Positions 32,264 through 41,516 of a DNA stretch of 64,000 bases are shown here, in pieces (within the stretch, counting starts at the first letter, position 1; every line of letters starts with the position of its first letter). This stretch comes from Actinoplanes philippinensis (GTDB taxonomy: Bacteria; Actinomycetota; Actinomycetes; Mycobacteriales; Micromonosporaceae). The translations under genes and the position numbers were made by a program. The stretch covers positions 124,001 to 188,000 of the forward strand of contig NZ_FONV01000004.1 of the NCBI RefSeq assembly GCF_900113015.1. The letters are read 5' to 3'. Below the pieces are notes generated by a model. The model made no database searches, was not told the DNA's origin, and saw nothing but the letters and a program-made list of their open reading frames with translations.

Positions 32264-33229
32264 ATGCGCGCAGCCCGGCTGATCTCGATGGTTCTGCTCC
32301 TCCAGTCGCGGGGCATGCTGACCGCCGCCGAGCTGGCGGCCGAGCTGGAGGTGTCCGAGCGGACCGTCTACCGCGACATGCTGGCGCTGTCGGCGGCCGG
32401 GGTGCCGGTCTACGCCGAGCAGGGCCGCTCCGGCGGATATCGGCTGGTCGGCGGCTACCGGACCCGGCTGACCGGGTTGAGCCACGCCGAGGCGGAGGCG
32501 CTGTTCCTGGCCGGGCTACCCGGCCCGGCCCGGGACATGGGCCTCGACGAGCCGGTCCAGTCGGTACGCCGCAAGGTGCTCGCCGCGCTGCCGGACGGGC
32601 TACGGGAGGCGTCACAGCGGGCCGGGCAGCGGTTCCACCTGGACGCGCCGGGCTGGTTCGATCGCGCCGATCCGCCCGAGCACCTGGCCGAGCTGGCGCA
32701 GGCCGTCTGGCAGGACCGGGTGCTGGCCCTGCGCTACCGGCGCCGCGACGAGGAGGTGTCCCGCGTCGTCGAGCCGTACGGGCTGGTCCTCAAGAACGGG
32801 GTCTGGTATCTGGTCGGCCGGGTGGGCGACGCCCTGCGCACCTACCGGGTGGACCGGGTCACCGGCGTGACCCCGGCGGGTGACGGGTTCACCCGCGACC
32901 CGGAGTTCGACCTGCCGGAGTTCTGGGCGGAGCGGGCGGCCGACTTCGTGCGGCAGATGCTGCGCGAGACGATCACGATCCGGCTCAGCCCCGGCGGGCT
33001 GCGGGCGCTGCGGTTCGTCGTCGATCCCCCGGCGGCACGGGAGGCGCTCGACGCCGCCGGCGAGCCGGATCCGGACGGGTGGGTACGGACCCGGCTGCCG
33101 GTGGAGTCACGGGACGTCGGTTACACGTACATGCTGCGCCTCGGCCCGGAGGTCGAGGTGCTGGAGCCGCCCGACCTGCGGCAACGGCTCGCCGACGCCG
33201 CGCGCCGCCTCGGTGACCTCTACCGGTAA
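32264..33229 (+). CDS. WYL-domain transcriptional regulator
   Basis: 321 residues. The N-terminal HTH_11 winged helix is ARLISMVLLLQSRGMLTAAELAAELEVSERTVYRDMLALSAAGVPV. The central WYL domain is YGLVLKNGVWYLVGRVGDALRTYRVDRVTGV, with a WCX-type C-terminus (RLGPEVEVLEPPDLRQRLADAARRLGDLY). These YafY-like proteins bind a nucleic acid or nucleotide ligand through WYL. ATG 32264. It overlaps the convergent SDR gene by 10 bp. Confidence 0.92.
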   Translation: MRAARLISMVLLLQSRGMLTAAELAAELEVSERTVYRDMLALSAAGVPVYAEQGRSGGYRLVGGYRTRLTGLSHAEAEALFLAGLPGPARDMGLDEPVQSVRRKVLAALPDGLREASQRAGQRFHLDAPGWFDRADPPEHLAELAQAVWQDRVLALRYRRRDEEVSRVVEPYGLVLKNGVWYLVGRVGDALRTYRVDRVTGVTPAGDGFTRDPEFDLPEFWAERAADFVRQMLRETITIRLSPGGLRALRFVVDPPAAREALDAAGEPDPDGWVRTRLPVESRDVGYTYMLRLGPEVEVLEPPDLRQRLADAARRLGDLYR

Positions 33230-34137
33230 CCGGTCACGTCGGCGGGTTTCCCGGCGTCCTGCACCTCGACCACGTAACGCCAGGCGTCCGGGCGGCTGCC
33301 GTCGGTGTCGGTCAGGTCGTAGGCCTCGGCCAGGTCGAAGCTGGACACCGATCGCCCGTTCCAGCGGGCCCGGCCCGGGTCGGCGGCGAGCGCGGCGACG
33401 CCCCGGCCGACCAGCACCGGTGTCTCGGAGATCGCGAAGTGCGGCTCCTTGGCGCAGGCGTCCCGCCAGTTCTCCTCGGTGACGCCGTAGACGTCGAGCA
33501 TCATCTCCGAGCGCAGCCAGCCCGGGGTGACGCCGACCGCGACCGCGTCGTGATCGGCCAGCTCGTGCGACCACGTCGACGCCAGCCGGTTGACCGACCA
33601 CTTGGCCAGGTCGTAGAAGGCCGACGACCGGTAGTTGCGCAGGTTGTAGTCGAGGGTGCCGTCGCCGACCTCGATCACCAGGCCGCCCGGGTTGCGGATC
33701 AGCAGCGGCAGCGCGTAGTGGCTGGTGATGATGTGGGTGTCGACGGCCAGGCGCAGCAGCCGCAGGCCCGGCTCCAGGGGCTGCTCCCAGATCGGTTTGT
33801 GCCAGGTGGTCAGCGGGTCGCCGCCGAAGATGTCGTTGACCAGCACGTCGAGGCGGCCCTGCTCGCTGTCGATCCGGGCGGCCAGCTCGGCGACCCGGTC
33901 GTGGTCGAGGTGGTCGACGGCCACCGCGACACCGGTGCCGCCGGCCGCGGTGATCAGGTCGGCGGTGTCCTCGATGGTCTCCGGGCGGTCGTACTCGGAG
34001 CGCGCGGCCCGGGTGCTGCGGCCGGTCGCGTAGACGGTGGCGCCGGCCGCTCCGAGCTGCACCGCGATCTGCCGCCCGGCGCCGCGGGTCGCCCCGGCCA
34101 CGAGGGCCACTTTCCCGGTGAGTGGTTTCGTCGTCAT
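33220..34137 (-). CDS. short-chain dehydrogenase/reductase
   Basis: 305 residues from ATG 34137. Cofactor motif LVAGATRGAGRQIAVQLG (TGxxxGxG type), an Arg after strand 2 suggesting NADP (ATGRSTR), and catalytic FYDLAKWSV (YxxxK) are present. The usual NNAG strand reads NDIFGG, a variation seen in a subset of atypical SDRs. A C-terminal extension contains DACAKEPHFAISETPVLVGRGVAALAAD. It is divergent from the aldo/keto reductase gene, so the two reductases may share control. Confidence 0.88.
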   Translation of the reverse strand: MTTKPLTGKVALVAGATRGAGRQIAVQLGAAGATVYATGRSTRAARSEYDRPETIEDTADLITAAGGTGVAVAVDHLDHDRVAELAARIDSEQGRLDVLVNDIFGGDPLTTWHKPIWEQPLEPGLRLLRLAVDTHIITSHYALPLLIRNPGGLVIEVGDGTLDYNLRNYRSSAFYDLAKWSVNRLASTWSHELADHDAVAVGVTPGWLRSEMMLDVYGVTEENWRDACAKEPHFAISETPVLVGRGVAALAADPGRARWNGRSVSSFDLAEAYDLTDTDGSRPDAWRYVVEVQDAGKPADVTGYR

Positions 34138-34288
34138 GGCACCGACACTTCCGCAAAACCCTGACAGCCTACGTCCGGTTTCCGCGGGTGATCGCCCACG
34201 TGCCGCTCGCCGAGCGGACCGCCGCCACCCTGGACACGCGTCGACAGCTCCCGGCGACCTCGCCGGCTCGTGCTCTAGCGTGGCGCTG

Positions 34289-35158
34289 ATGACATCGATG
34301 ACGGTTCCGGCAGGACGTATCGGGTTCGGGGCCATGCACCTGAGCGTCACGTCGGGCAGCGCCCGCGAGCAGGCGAAGGCGGTGGCTCGGCGGGCCGTCG
34401 AGCTGGGTGTTCCGCTGATCGACACGGCTCACCTGTACGGCGGCGGCGCCAACGAGGAACTGCTGGCCGAGGCGCTGTTCCCGTATCCGGACGGGCTTCT
34501 GGTCACCACGAAGGCCGGGGTGGCCCGGACCGGCCCGGACGGCGAGTGGCGTCTCGACGGCCGGCCGGACATCCTGCGGGAGCAGGTGGACCAGGCGCTG
34601 CGCCGGCTGCGGCTGGACCGCATCGAGCTGCTGCAGTTGCACCGCGTCGACCCGGAGATCCCGCTCGCCGACCAGATCGGCACGCTGCGGGACCTCCGGG
34701 ACGCCGGCAAGATCAACATGATCGGGCTGTCCGAGGTGACCGTGGACCAGCTCGACCAAGCCCGGGACATCGTCGCGATCGCAAGCGTGCAGAACCGGTA
34801 CAACGCGCTGGACCGCGAGCACGAGCCGGTGCTGGAGGCCTGCGAGCGGGCCGGCATCGCCTTCCTTCCGTGGCGGCCGGTCGCCGCCGGCACGACCGGC
34901 TCGAACGCGGCGTTCGCGACGGTGGCCGCCGAGACCGGCGCGACCGCCACCCAGATCGCGCTGGCCTGGCTGCTGCACCGGTCCCCGGTCATGCTGCCGA
35001 TCCCCGGCACCGCCCGGATCGCCCACCTGGAGGAAAATCTGGCCGCCGAGCGGGTGCGGCTGACCGAGGCACAGTTCAGGCTGGTCGGCGGTGATATCGC
35101 GGCGCGCCCGGATCGTGCATGGCCCCGCGGTAGACGCCGTGGCGCGCCTCGGAGATGA
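34289..35158 (+). CDS. aldo/keto reductase
   Basis: 289 residues from ATG 34289 (ATG 34298 also possible). A TIM barrel with catalytic Asp/Tyr in DTAHLYGGGANEELLAEAL, Lys in TTKAGVART, His in LLQLHRVDPEIPL, and the NADPH-binding end LPIPGTARIAHLEENL. The normal C-terminus would fall near VRLTEAQFRLVGG. The last about 20 residues are Arg-rich and overlap the convergent phosphoesterase gene by 83 bp, so they probably extend the protein without function. Confidence 0.9.
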   Translation: MTSMTVPAGRIGFGAMHLSVTSGSAREQAKAVARRAVELGVPLIDTAHLYGGGANEELLAEALFPYPDGLLVTTKAGVARTGPDGEWRLDGRPDILREQVDQALRRLRLDRIELLQLHRVDPEIPLADQIGTLRDLRDAGKINMIGLSEVTVDQLDQARDIVAIASVQNRYNALDREHEPVLEACERAGIAFLPWRPVAAGTTGSNAAFATVAAETGATATQIALAWLLHRSPVMLPIPGTARIAHLEENLAAERVRLTEAQFRLVGGDIAARPDRAWPRGRRRGAPRR

Positions 35159-35867
35159 ACCCGTCCAGCTCGGGCATGCCCATCCGGGCCGCGACGGCGA
35201 TCTCCGCCTCCGCGTCGTACGGCACCCGCACGAACTGCACCGAGAACGGCGCCGGCACGTCCGAGCCGAGCCGTCCCTCGACGATGACGTAGACCGGGTT
35301 CGGGTCGTTCATCGAGTTGCCGACGCTGCCGGTGTTGAAGAGGGTGAGCCCGTTGCCCGCGACCTCGTAGAACGGGTCGTGGGTGTCGCCGTACCCGACG
35401 ACGGAGGGCGCCGGGCCGTCCCCGGTGGCCGGGGTGTTGGCGAACATCCCGAGGAACTCCCGCTCGTCGTGGTCGAACCGGACACGCCGGTGCACGCTCG
35501 TCGCCGACGCGTGGAACAGCCGCACCCGCCGGCCGCTGATCAGGAAATCGTGGCTGAACGGCAGTGCCCGCAGCCAGTCGCCCTGACCCTCGCCGAGCTG
35601 GGCCAGCCACCAGGCCAGGCCCTCGCTGTCGTGGGTGCGCCCGGGGTCCGGCAGGAAGTCGTCCCAGTTGCCGCGGATGTTGACCGCGCACCGCTGCCGG
35701 CAGACGTCGATCACCTCACGGCCGCGCGGGCCTTTGCCGACGTAGTCGCCGAGGTTGTAGATCAGCTCGATGCCGCGGGAGTCGATGTCGGCGAGGACCG
35801 CTTCGAGGGCGGTGAGATTGCCGTGCACGTCGGAGATCAGCGCGATGCGGTCCGCAGAGTTGCCCAC
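35076..35867 (-). CDS. calcineurin-like metallophosphoesterase (YfcE/diadenosine-phosphatase type)
   Basis: About 263 residues from GTG 35867; the frame extends further but into the divergent gene. Metal ligands appear in ISDVHGNLTALEAVLADI (D-x-H), NLGDYVGKG (GD), NIRGNWDDF (GN[WH]D, with Trp in place of the usual His) and LFHASATS, followed by VVGYGDTHDPFY (GHTH-type, with Asp). Substitutions at the GNH and GH positions may alter the substrate. It overlaps the 3' end of the reductase gene. Confidence 0.8.
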   Translation of the reverse strand: MGNSADRIALISDVHGNLTALEAVLADIDSRGIELIYNLGDYVGKGPRGREVIDVCRQRCAVNIRGNWDDFLPDPGRTHDSEGLAWWLAQLGEGQGDWLRALPFSHDFLISGRRVRLFHASATSVHRRVRFDHDEREFLGMFANTPATGDGPAPSVVGYGDTHDPFYEVAGNGLTLFNTGSVGNSMNDPNPVYVIVEGRLGSDVPAPFSVQFVRVPYDAEAEIAVAARMGMPELDGFISEARHGVYRGAMHDPGAPRYHRRPA

Positions 35868-35898
35868 CGCGACGATCGTACTGGGGCAAAATGACGAC

Positions 35899-36333
35899 GT
35901 GACCAGCCCGCCGCCGCCCTCGGCCAAGCCGACCGCGGCTTTCGTCGGCGCCTCCTGGGCGGCACTGGTGCTCGGCGTCGTCGCGTTCCTGGTGGGCCTC
36001 TGGAACGCGGCGATGGCCCGCAGCGAGAAAGGCTTCTACGCGGCCGTGCTGGTGCTGGGCCTGTTCGCGGCGATCTCGCTGCAGAAGTCGGTGCGGGACC
36101 GCGCCGAGGGCATCCCGGTGACGGCGCTGTACCTGGGCCTGTCGTGGGCGGTCGTCGGGATCGCGATCGTGATGCTGGTGGTCGGCCTGTGGAGCAGCAC
36201 GCTGGAGCTGAGCGAGAAGGGCTTCTACGGTCTCGCGTTCGCGATGACGCTGTTCGCGGCGGTGGCCGTGCAGAAGAACGTCCGCGACTCCCTCCAGCAC
36301 CGCGAGCCGCCGCAGCACAGCGGCTTCACGTGA
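35899..36333 (+). CDS. YiaA-type inner-membrane protein
   Basis: 144 residues from GTG 35899, 31 bp from the divergent phosphoesterase start. Two consecutive copies of a two-helix unit are visible: SWAALVLGVVAFLVGLWNAAMARSEKGFY...LFAAISLQKSVRD and SWAVVGIAIVMLVVGLWSSTLELSEKGFY...LFAAVAVQKNVRD. This is the YiaA/YiaB arrangement. Function is unknown. Confidence 0.88.
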   Translation: MTSPPPPSAKPTAAFVGASWAALVLGVVAFLVGLWNAAMARSEKGFYAAVLVLGLFAAISLQKSVRDRAEGIPVTALYLGLSWAVVGIAIVMLVVGLWSSTLELSEKGFYGLAFAMTLFAAVAVQKNVRDSLQHREPPQHSGFT

Positions 36334-36997
36334 CCGGCCGGGCCGTCCGGGTGTAGGCGGCGCGGACCGCGGCGACGACCAGTTGCGGGGTCACGCCGGG
36401 GACGGTGTCCTCGAGGGCGCCGACGGTCGCCGGGTCGAAGTCGTAGCCGAGCTCGGCGTAGGCGGGGGTCAGCGCCTCGCGCAGCCGGTCCGCCCCGGTG
36501 ACCTGGATGACCGTGCTGAACAGCCAGCCGTCGCGGGTCACCCGCTGCGCCGAGCCGACGATCTTGGCGCCGCCGGCGTTGATGCTGTACTCGCCGGGAC
36601 AGTACTCGGCGGGCACCGGGCCGATCCGGGCGTCGGCGCCGAGGCCGCGGAGCACGTCGGCGTGCAGCCGGGCGAAACGCCGGAACCGCTCGACCGGCTC
36701 CAGGGGCTCCCCGGCGGCGCGGTGCACGTGGTCGACGACGACGCTGCCGGGGTGGTAGGCGGCGAGGCTGCCGCCCTGCGGGCGCACGACGGGATGAAAA
36801 CCATGACGTCGTACGGCCTCCGCCGCCCGTGGATAGCCGGGACGCAGCGTGTCCCGGCGGCTGAACGCGGCGGTCGGCTGCGGCGAGTAGAGGCGCAGGA
36901 TGTCCCGGGCGTCACCGAGGCCCTCGCGCAGCAGCCGCGGCCCGAGCGCCATGTCGTACGCCGGGTCGCCCTCGGAGTCCAGCTCGACGAACGTCAC
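36326..36997 (-). CDS. lipoate/biotin-ligase-fold protein (LplA-like)
   Basis: 223 residues from GTG 36997, which overlaps the upstream stop (GTGA), indicating coupling. The BPL/LplA/LipB fold is recognised from VTFVELDSEGDPAYDMALGPRLL, LRLYSPQPTAAFSRRD, VVRPQGGSLAAYHPGSVVVDHV (ligand RPxGG loop) and INAGGAKIVGSAQRVTRDGWLFS (lipoyl-AMP Lys and GSAQR). No LplA C-terminal domain is present. A role in transferring lipoate or an octanoyl group is inferred; the E1-alpha gene at 46.9 kb is far away. Confidence 0.82.
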   Translation of the reverse strand: MTFVELDSEGDPAYDMALGPRLLREGLGDARDILRLYSPQPTAAFSRRDTLRPGYPRAAEAVRRHGFHPVVRPQGGSLAAYHPGSVVVDHVHRAAGEPLEPVERFRRFARLHADVLRGLGADARIGPVPAEYCPGEYSINAGGAKIVGSAQRVTRDGWLFSTVIQVTGADRLREALTPAYAELGYDFDPATVGALEDTVPGVTPQLVVAAVRAAYTRTARPVT

Positions 36998-38772
36998 CCG
37001 GCCGATCTTACGGACGCCCGGTACCGGTCGTTCGCGGCGAGCACCTCCACCAGCGCGGCGGCCCGGTCCCACATCACCGGGTCGGGCCGGACCGCCCCCA
37101 GCCCACCCCGGCTCATCGGCTGCCGGGCGAGGTGGGCCAGTCCCGCGACCGAGGCGAGGACCAGCCGGATCTCGCCGTCGGCAGCGGCCGCGTGGGTCCC
37201 GGTGCCGAGCGGGGCGGACCAGAGTTGCCGGGCGCGCAGCCCGTACAGATCGCCGGGCACGTCCTGGGGTTCGAGGGTGTCGGCGTCGAGGTACTGCAGG
37301 CCGTGCTGCCAGTCGGTGGCGGCGACCGCGTTACGGTACGGCGCCCACGCGATCGCGCCGTGGCCGTGCCGCCGGATGACCGCCGGCCGGAGCAGGCCGC
37401 CGTCGACCCGCCAGCCGACCACCTCGGTGGCGTCGCAGCTGAACACCAGGTCGGGGCCGGCCAGGCAGAGGCCGCGCCAGTCCTGGGAGATCCGCGGGTA
37501 CGAGTGGACCGGGCCGCGCAGCCGGTTGCCGGGGCCGAGACCGGCGACGGTGATCCGGTCACCGGCGAAGGCGACCCGCCGGTCGACCGGATCGGTGTCC
37601 AGGACCATGCACCGCAGGTCGGCGACACCCTCCGGGCGGCGGATCGCGGGCGGCCCGTGGCGGCGGATCAACGACACCTCGGGCCACGGCAGGCCGGGCG
37701 CCCGTCGCGCCGACGCGACCTGCGACGTCCCGTCGAGGGTGCCGGGCCGCAGGTCGTACACCCATCCGTTGACCGACCGGCCGGTGCGCCGCCCGGGCCC
37801 GAACCGCCAGACGGTGGACCGCAGCACCGGCTCGCCCGGCCAGCGCTGCACGACGATCGGGGCGTCCCCCTCGAACGACACCGGGCCGGGGTCGATCTCG
37901 TCCAGTTCGTGGGCGGCCAGCCGGGTGCCCGACGCGACGTCGTAGACCCGCAGCTCCGAGGCGAGCGTGACCGCCATCAGCCGCTCGTCGGCGCTGAACG
38001 CGCCGCGCAGCACCGGCCGGTCCGTCGGCAGGATCCGGGGCGTGGCCAGCAGGGTGACGAGTTCCCGCAGGTGTTCCGGATCGGCGTCGCGCAGCAGCGT
38101 GTACAGCTCGTCGCCGGCTCGGTCCGGCGGCCGCCATCGCGGGTCGGCGTGGCGCAGCGCCTCGGCGGCATCGGCGGGCGGCAGGTCACGGGCGAACCGC
38201 CACAGCCCGTCCCAGTCGTGGTCGCGCACCAGGCGACCGGTCAGGTAGTCGACGACGGCGGCGGTGCGGGGGGCGCCGTCCAGGGTGTCGAGGACGTGCG
38301 CGGCGGGGCGGCTCAGGTGTCGCCGGGCGATCTCGGCGATCGGGTGCCCGGTGCGGCCGAGCGCTTCGGCGAGCCCTTCGGCGGTACAGCGGTGCGCCGG
38401 GTCGTCGAGGGCGACCCGGCTCAGCCGGTGCACCTGCCCGGGGTCGAACAGGCCGCTGTTCAGTGTCCACGCGAACGCGGCGGGGCGGTTCCAGCGGAGC
38501 AGGACGGTCCACCAGCGGTCGTCGGCGGTGAGCAGCCAGCACTCCCAGAGGGCGTCCACGGCGACCTGCGCGCCACGGTCACCGGCCCCGATCAGCCGCC
38601 TGATCCGGTACTCCGTACGCCATCCGCGGTCACCGGCGGCCACCCCGGCGACGACGCGCCGGGCGAGCGACTCCAACACCGATCTTCTCAAGTCCTCAAT
38701 GCTGCCTCCCGTCGTCAAGGCCGGCCCTCGTGCGGGCCTTCCCGTAGGGGGCCGGCCAGGGTTCCCGGACAT
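36994..38772 (-). CDS. helical-repeat/beta-propeller protein of unknown function
   Basis: 592 residues if started at ATG 38772. A GTG at 38679 would give 561 and leave room for the divergent promoter. The N-terminal half is helical (WECWLLTADDRWWTVLLRWNRPAAFAW, LSRVALDDPAHRCTAEGLAEALGR), HEAT-like. The C-terminal half has WD40-like blades (FSADERLMAVTLASELRVYDVASGTRL, AFAGDRITVAGLG, AIAWAPYRNAVAATDWQHGLQYLDA). No catalytic motif. It is coupled by a GTGA overlap to the LplA-like gene. It might serve as a scaffold or lipoate-protein-binding module, but this is speculation. Confidence 0.65.
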   Translation of the reverse strand: MSGNPGRPPTGRPARGPALTTGGSIEDLRRSVLESLARRVVAGVAAGDRGWRTEYRIRRLIGAGDRGAQVAVDALWECWLLTADDRWWTVLLRWNRPAAFAWTLNSGLFDPGQVHRLSRVALDDPAHRCTAEGLAEALGRTGHPIAEIARRHLSRPAAHVLDTLDGAPRTAAVVDYLTGRLVRDHDWDGLWRFARDLPPADAAEALRHADPRWRPPDRAGDELYTLLRDADPEHLRELVTLLATPRILPTDRPVLRGAFSADERLMAVTLASELRVYDVASGTRLAAHELDEIDPGPVSFEGDAPIVVQRWPGEPVLRSTVWRFGPGRRTGRSVNGWVYDLRPGTLDGTSQVASARRAPGLPWPEVSLIRRHGPPAIRRPEGVADLRCMVLDTDPVDRRVAFAGDRITVAGLGPGNRLRGPVHSYPRISQDWRGLCLAGPDLVFSCDATEVVGWRVDGGLLRPAVIRRHGHGAIAWAPYRNAVAATDWQHGLQYLDADTLEPQDVPGDLYGLRARQLWSAPLGTGTHAAAADGEIRLVLASVAGLAHLARQPMSRGGLGAVRPDPVMWDRAAALVEVLAANDRYRASVRSAG

Positions 38773-38835
38773 TGATTCAGATCGCTGCGGCTGGCACTGT
38801 CGGCACGGTGGACATCGTTCGGGGGGAGAGTCACC

Positions 38836-40011
38836 ATGCCTAGTCGCCGATCTGTTCTGGCCGGTTCCGCCGCGATGGCGGTCGCCGCCGGCGCCGGGAT
38901 CGGGTCACCGGCCGCGGCGTCGTCCGGCGGCCTGGACCGGGCCGCGTTGCAGGACGCGCTCGACCGCATCGTCGCCACCGGGGCCACCGCGGCGCTGGCC
39001 CGGGTGGACGGCCCGGCCGGCACCTGGCGCGGTTCCAGCGGAGTGATCGAGCTGGGCCGCCCGGCCCGCCCGCTCGCCGCCGGGCGGTTCCGGGTCGGCA
39101 GCATCACCAAGACCTTCGTGTCGACCGTGGTGCTCCAGCTCGCCGCCGAGCGCCGGCTGCATCTCGACGACACCCTCGACCGCTGGCTGCCCGGCGCGAT
39201 CCCGGACGGCGCCCGGATCACGCTCCGCAACCTGCTGCAGCACACCAGCGGCATCGTCGACTACACCGAGGTGCTGTTCGCGACGATCGAGGACGTGCTG
39301 GCCGCCCGCTACCGCACGTTCCGCCCCGAGGAGCTGGTGGCGCTCGCCGCCGCCCGGCCGCCGGTGTTCGAGCCGGGCGCCTCGTGGGCCTACTCCAACA
39401 CCAACTACGTGCTGCTCGGCCTGGTCATCCGCAAGGTCACCGGGCGGGCGTACGGCCGGGAGGTCGCCGATCGCATCCTGCGCCCGCTGCACCTGTACGG
39501 CACCGAGGTCCCCGGCGCCGACGCCACGATCGACGGCCCGCACGCGCACGGCTACGAGCCGGTCCCGCAGGACGGCGGGCCGGTGCCGCTGGACTTCACC
39601 GACCTCAACCCGTCGATGGCGTACTCCGCCGGAGAGATCGTCTCCACCACCGCCGACCTCAACCGGTTCTACCGTTCCCTGCTCAGCGGCGGCCTGCTCC
39701 GGCGCGCCCAGCTGGCCGAGATGCTGACCCCGGTCGGTGACCTCAACTACGGCCTCGGCATCTACCAGGAGCAACTGCCCGGCGGCCGCACCCTGTGGGG
39801 CCACACCGGCGGCATCTTCGGCTACCTCACGTACTCGTTCTCCACCCCGGACGCCGCCACCCAGCTGACCGTCTCGATCAACCCGTGGATCGGCGACTTC
39901 GGCCAGGCCCTGCGGGATCTGACCCTGACCGCGTTCGGCGTCCCGGCCCCGGCCACCGCCCGGTCCGCGGCCGTCGGTTTCCCGATCCTGGGCGGCCGGC
40001 TGCGCCCGTGA
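38836..40011 (+). CDS. Tat-exported beta-lactamase-family serine hydrolase
   Basis: 391 residues, ATG 38836 with GGGGGGAG upstream. A Tat signal MPSRRSVLAGSAAMAVAAGAG leads into a penicillin-binding fold: SITKTFVST (SxxK nucleophile), SYxN-type WAYSNTNYVLLGLV, and HTGGIFGY (third box HTG). Consistent with a secreted D-Ala-D-Ala carboxypeptidase or esterase. No linked resistance or regulator gene. Confidence 0.92.
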   Translation: MPSRRSVLAGSAAMAVAAGAGIGSPAAASSGGLDRAALQDALDRIVATGATAALARVDGPAGTWRGSSGVIELGRPARPLAAGRFRVGSITKTFVSTVVLQLAAERRLHLDDTLDRWLPGAIPDGARITLRNLLQHTSGIVDYTEVLFATIEDVLAARYRTFRPEELVALAAARPPVFEPGASWAYSNTNYVLLGLVIRKVTGRAYGREVADRILRPLHLYGTEVPGADATIDGPHAHGYEPVPQDGGPVPLDFTDLNPSMAYSAGEIVSTTADLNRFYRSLLSGGLLRRAQLAEMLTPVGDLNYGLGIYQEQLPGGRTLWGHTGGIFGYLTYSFSTPDAATQLTVSINPWIGDFGQALRDLTLTAFGVPAPATARSAAVGFPILGGRLRP

Positions 40012-40054
40012 ACGTGTCGTCGCCCGATCCGCCCACCGCGCCGTACGGGTGTGA

Positions 40055-41464
40055 TCATCCGGCGAACCAGCGTCTGCCGGGCGCCGGGCAGGAGCCCTCG
40101 TACGTGGTCAGGCCGATGCCACGATTGCGGCGCTTGCTACGCCCGACCGGGCTGCTACGGTGCCGCTGCACCCAGTTCCCCGCGGTGTCCAGAACCGGCA
40201 TGACCTCGCTGAAGAGGCTGCTGTACCTGGTTTCGCCGTCCACGGTCAGGATCCCGTCCCGCACGTCGATGTGCGCCACTGTCGCCCAGAACGAGTTGCG
40301 CCCGTTGCCGACGTGCACCACGATCTCGTCCGCGTCCGGGCCGGGAAGCCCGTCGGGCTCGGCACGGCCGTACCGGATGACCACGCGCGGGCGGCCGAAC
40401 TTGTCGATCGCTCCCGCACCGTTGTCGACGCTCTGGTAGACGTTCACCAGCAGATCACCGTTCTCGGTCGGTTTCACGTGCACCCGCTCCACCGCCGGCC
40501 GGTTGTCCCTGCCCGGCCCTTTGCTGTCGCCGGAGTGCTTGACGAACGGCCACTTGCCGAGACTCCCCCGGTGGCGGCTCTCCCCACTGATCACGACGTA
40601 GCGGTTGGTGGCCTCGTCCCGGCAGAAGAAGTAGACGTCGAGGTCACCGGACCCGTAACTCGTGACCGCACCGCCACGGTCGTACGAGGCGCCGCGCCCG
40701 TCCCACTCCAGCCCGACCGTGAGCACCCAGCCCGGCTCGCCCTGGCTCTTACGCAGATCGATCCGTGCCGTCCTGGCCGGGTCATCCTTGGTCAGCGAGA
40801 CCTTGACCTTCCGGAAGTCGACAGCCGGGCCCGCGGCGACCGGTGACGGCGGCGGGCCCGCGTCCGCGGCAGGTGCCGGGGCAGGTGCGGCCGCCGGAGC
40901 CGGGGCCTCCACTGCTGCATCGGGCCCGGGGTCGCCGACATCGATGCCGTGATCGGTCGCGAAGGCGGCCAGCCCGCCGTCGTAGCCCTGCCCGATCGCA
41001 TCGAGACGCCAGCCGCCCCCACGCCGATACAACGCGACCACCTGCAGAACCGTCTCGGCAGTCAGCCCGTCCGGCTCGAACTCGTAGTGGCTCTCCGCAC
41101 CGTGCACGTCGACCGCCAGCCCGGACAGCTCCCCGAACGTCCGCCCCTGCGCCTCGGTGCTCCCGCTGACCAGGATCCGCTGGACATCCCCCGGCACCCT
41201 CTCGAGATCGAGCCGCACCGCCGCGTCCGAGACGAGTTCGACTCCGGGCCCCTCCGGATTGTTGAAGAACACGAAGTCATCGTCACTTCGCACTCGCCCG
41301 TCCGGCCCGAGCAGAACCGCCGCCACGTCCACCAGCGCGGACGTCTCGGCCGTCCGGACACTCACGGTGAACCGTGACCCGCTCAGGTCAGTCTTGGATC
41401 CCTTACCAACCCGCATCCCCCCATGGTCGGCCCGCACCGTCACTTTCACGGGCGGTTCGCTCAA
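40055..41464 (-). CDS. TerD-domain protein with a second TerD-like half
   Basis: 469 residues from TTG 41464; the GTG at about 41449 (VKVTVRADHGG) is an alternative. The N-terminal TerD domain has VLLGPDGRVRSDDDFVFFNNPEGPGVEL, the Ca2+-binding DGxVxxDxDFVFFNN signature. This half is joined by a Pro/Ala linker (about 180-215) to a second domain with ARTARIDLRKSQGEPGWVLTVGLEWDG and GDLDVYFFCRDEATNRYVVISG, which keeps the fold but a diverged metal site. A basic tail (VGRSKRRNRGIG) ends it. No terC or other ter genes are adjacent, so it is a solitary member of the tellurite/stress family. Confidence 0.85.
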   Translation of the reverse strand: MSEPPVKVTVRADHGGMRVGKGSKTDLSGSRFTVSVRTAETSALVDVAAVLLGPDGRVRSDDDFVFFNNPEGPGVELVSDAAVRLDLERVPGDVQRILVSGSTEAQGRTFGELSGLAVDVHGAESHYEFEPDGLTAETVLQVVALYRRGGGWRLDAIGQGYDGGLAAFATDHGIDVGDPGPDAAVEAPAPAAAPAPAPAADAGPPPSPVAAGPAVDFRKVKVSLTKDDPARTARIDLRKSQGEPGWVLTVGLEWDGRGASYDRGGAVTSYGSGDLDVYFFCRDEATNRYVVISGESRHRGSLGKWPFVKHSGDSKGPGRDNRPAVERVHVKPTENGDLLVNVYQSVDNGAGAIDKFGRPRVVIRYGRAEPDGLPGPDADEIVVHVGNGRNSFWATVAHIDVRDGILTVDGETRYSSLFSEVMPVLDTAGNWVQRHRSSPVGRSKRRNRGIGLTTYEGSCPAPGRRWFAG

Positions 41465-41516
41465 CCGGCCCCGCGGCGATTGCCGCCTCGGCGGGACAAG
41501 GGCGCGGGTGACGGGC

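Noticed and set aside
35100..35158. Functional C-terminal tail of the aldo/keto reductase
   Set aside because: The tail is Arg-rich, lies past the family's normal end and is antisense to the phosphoesterase gene.
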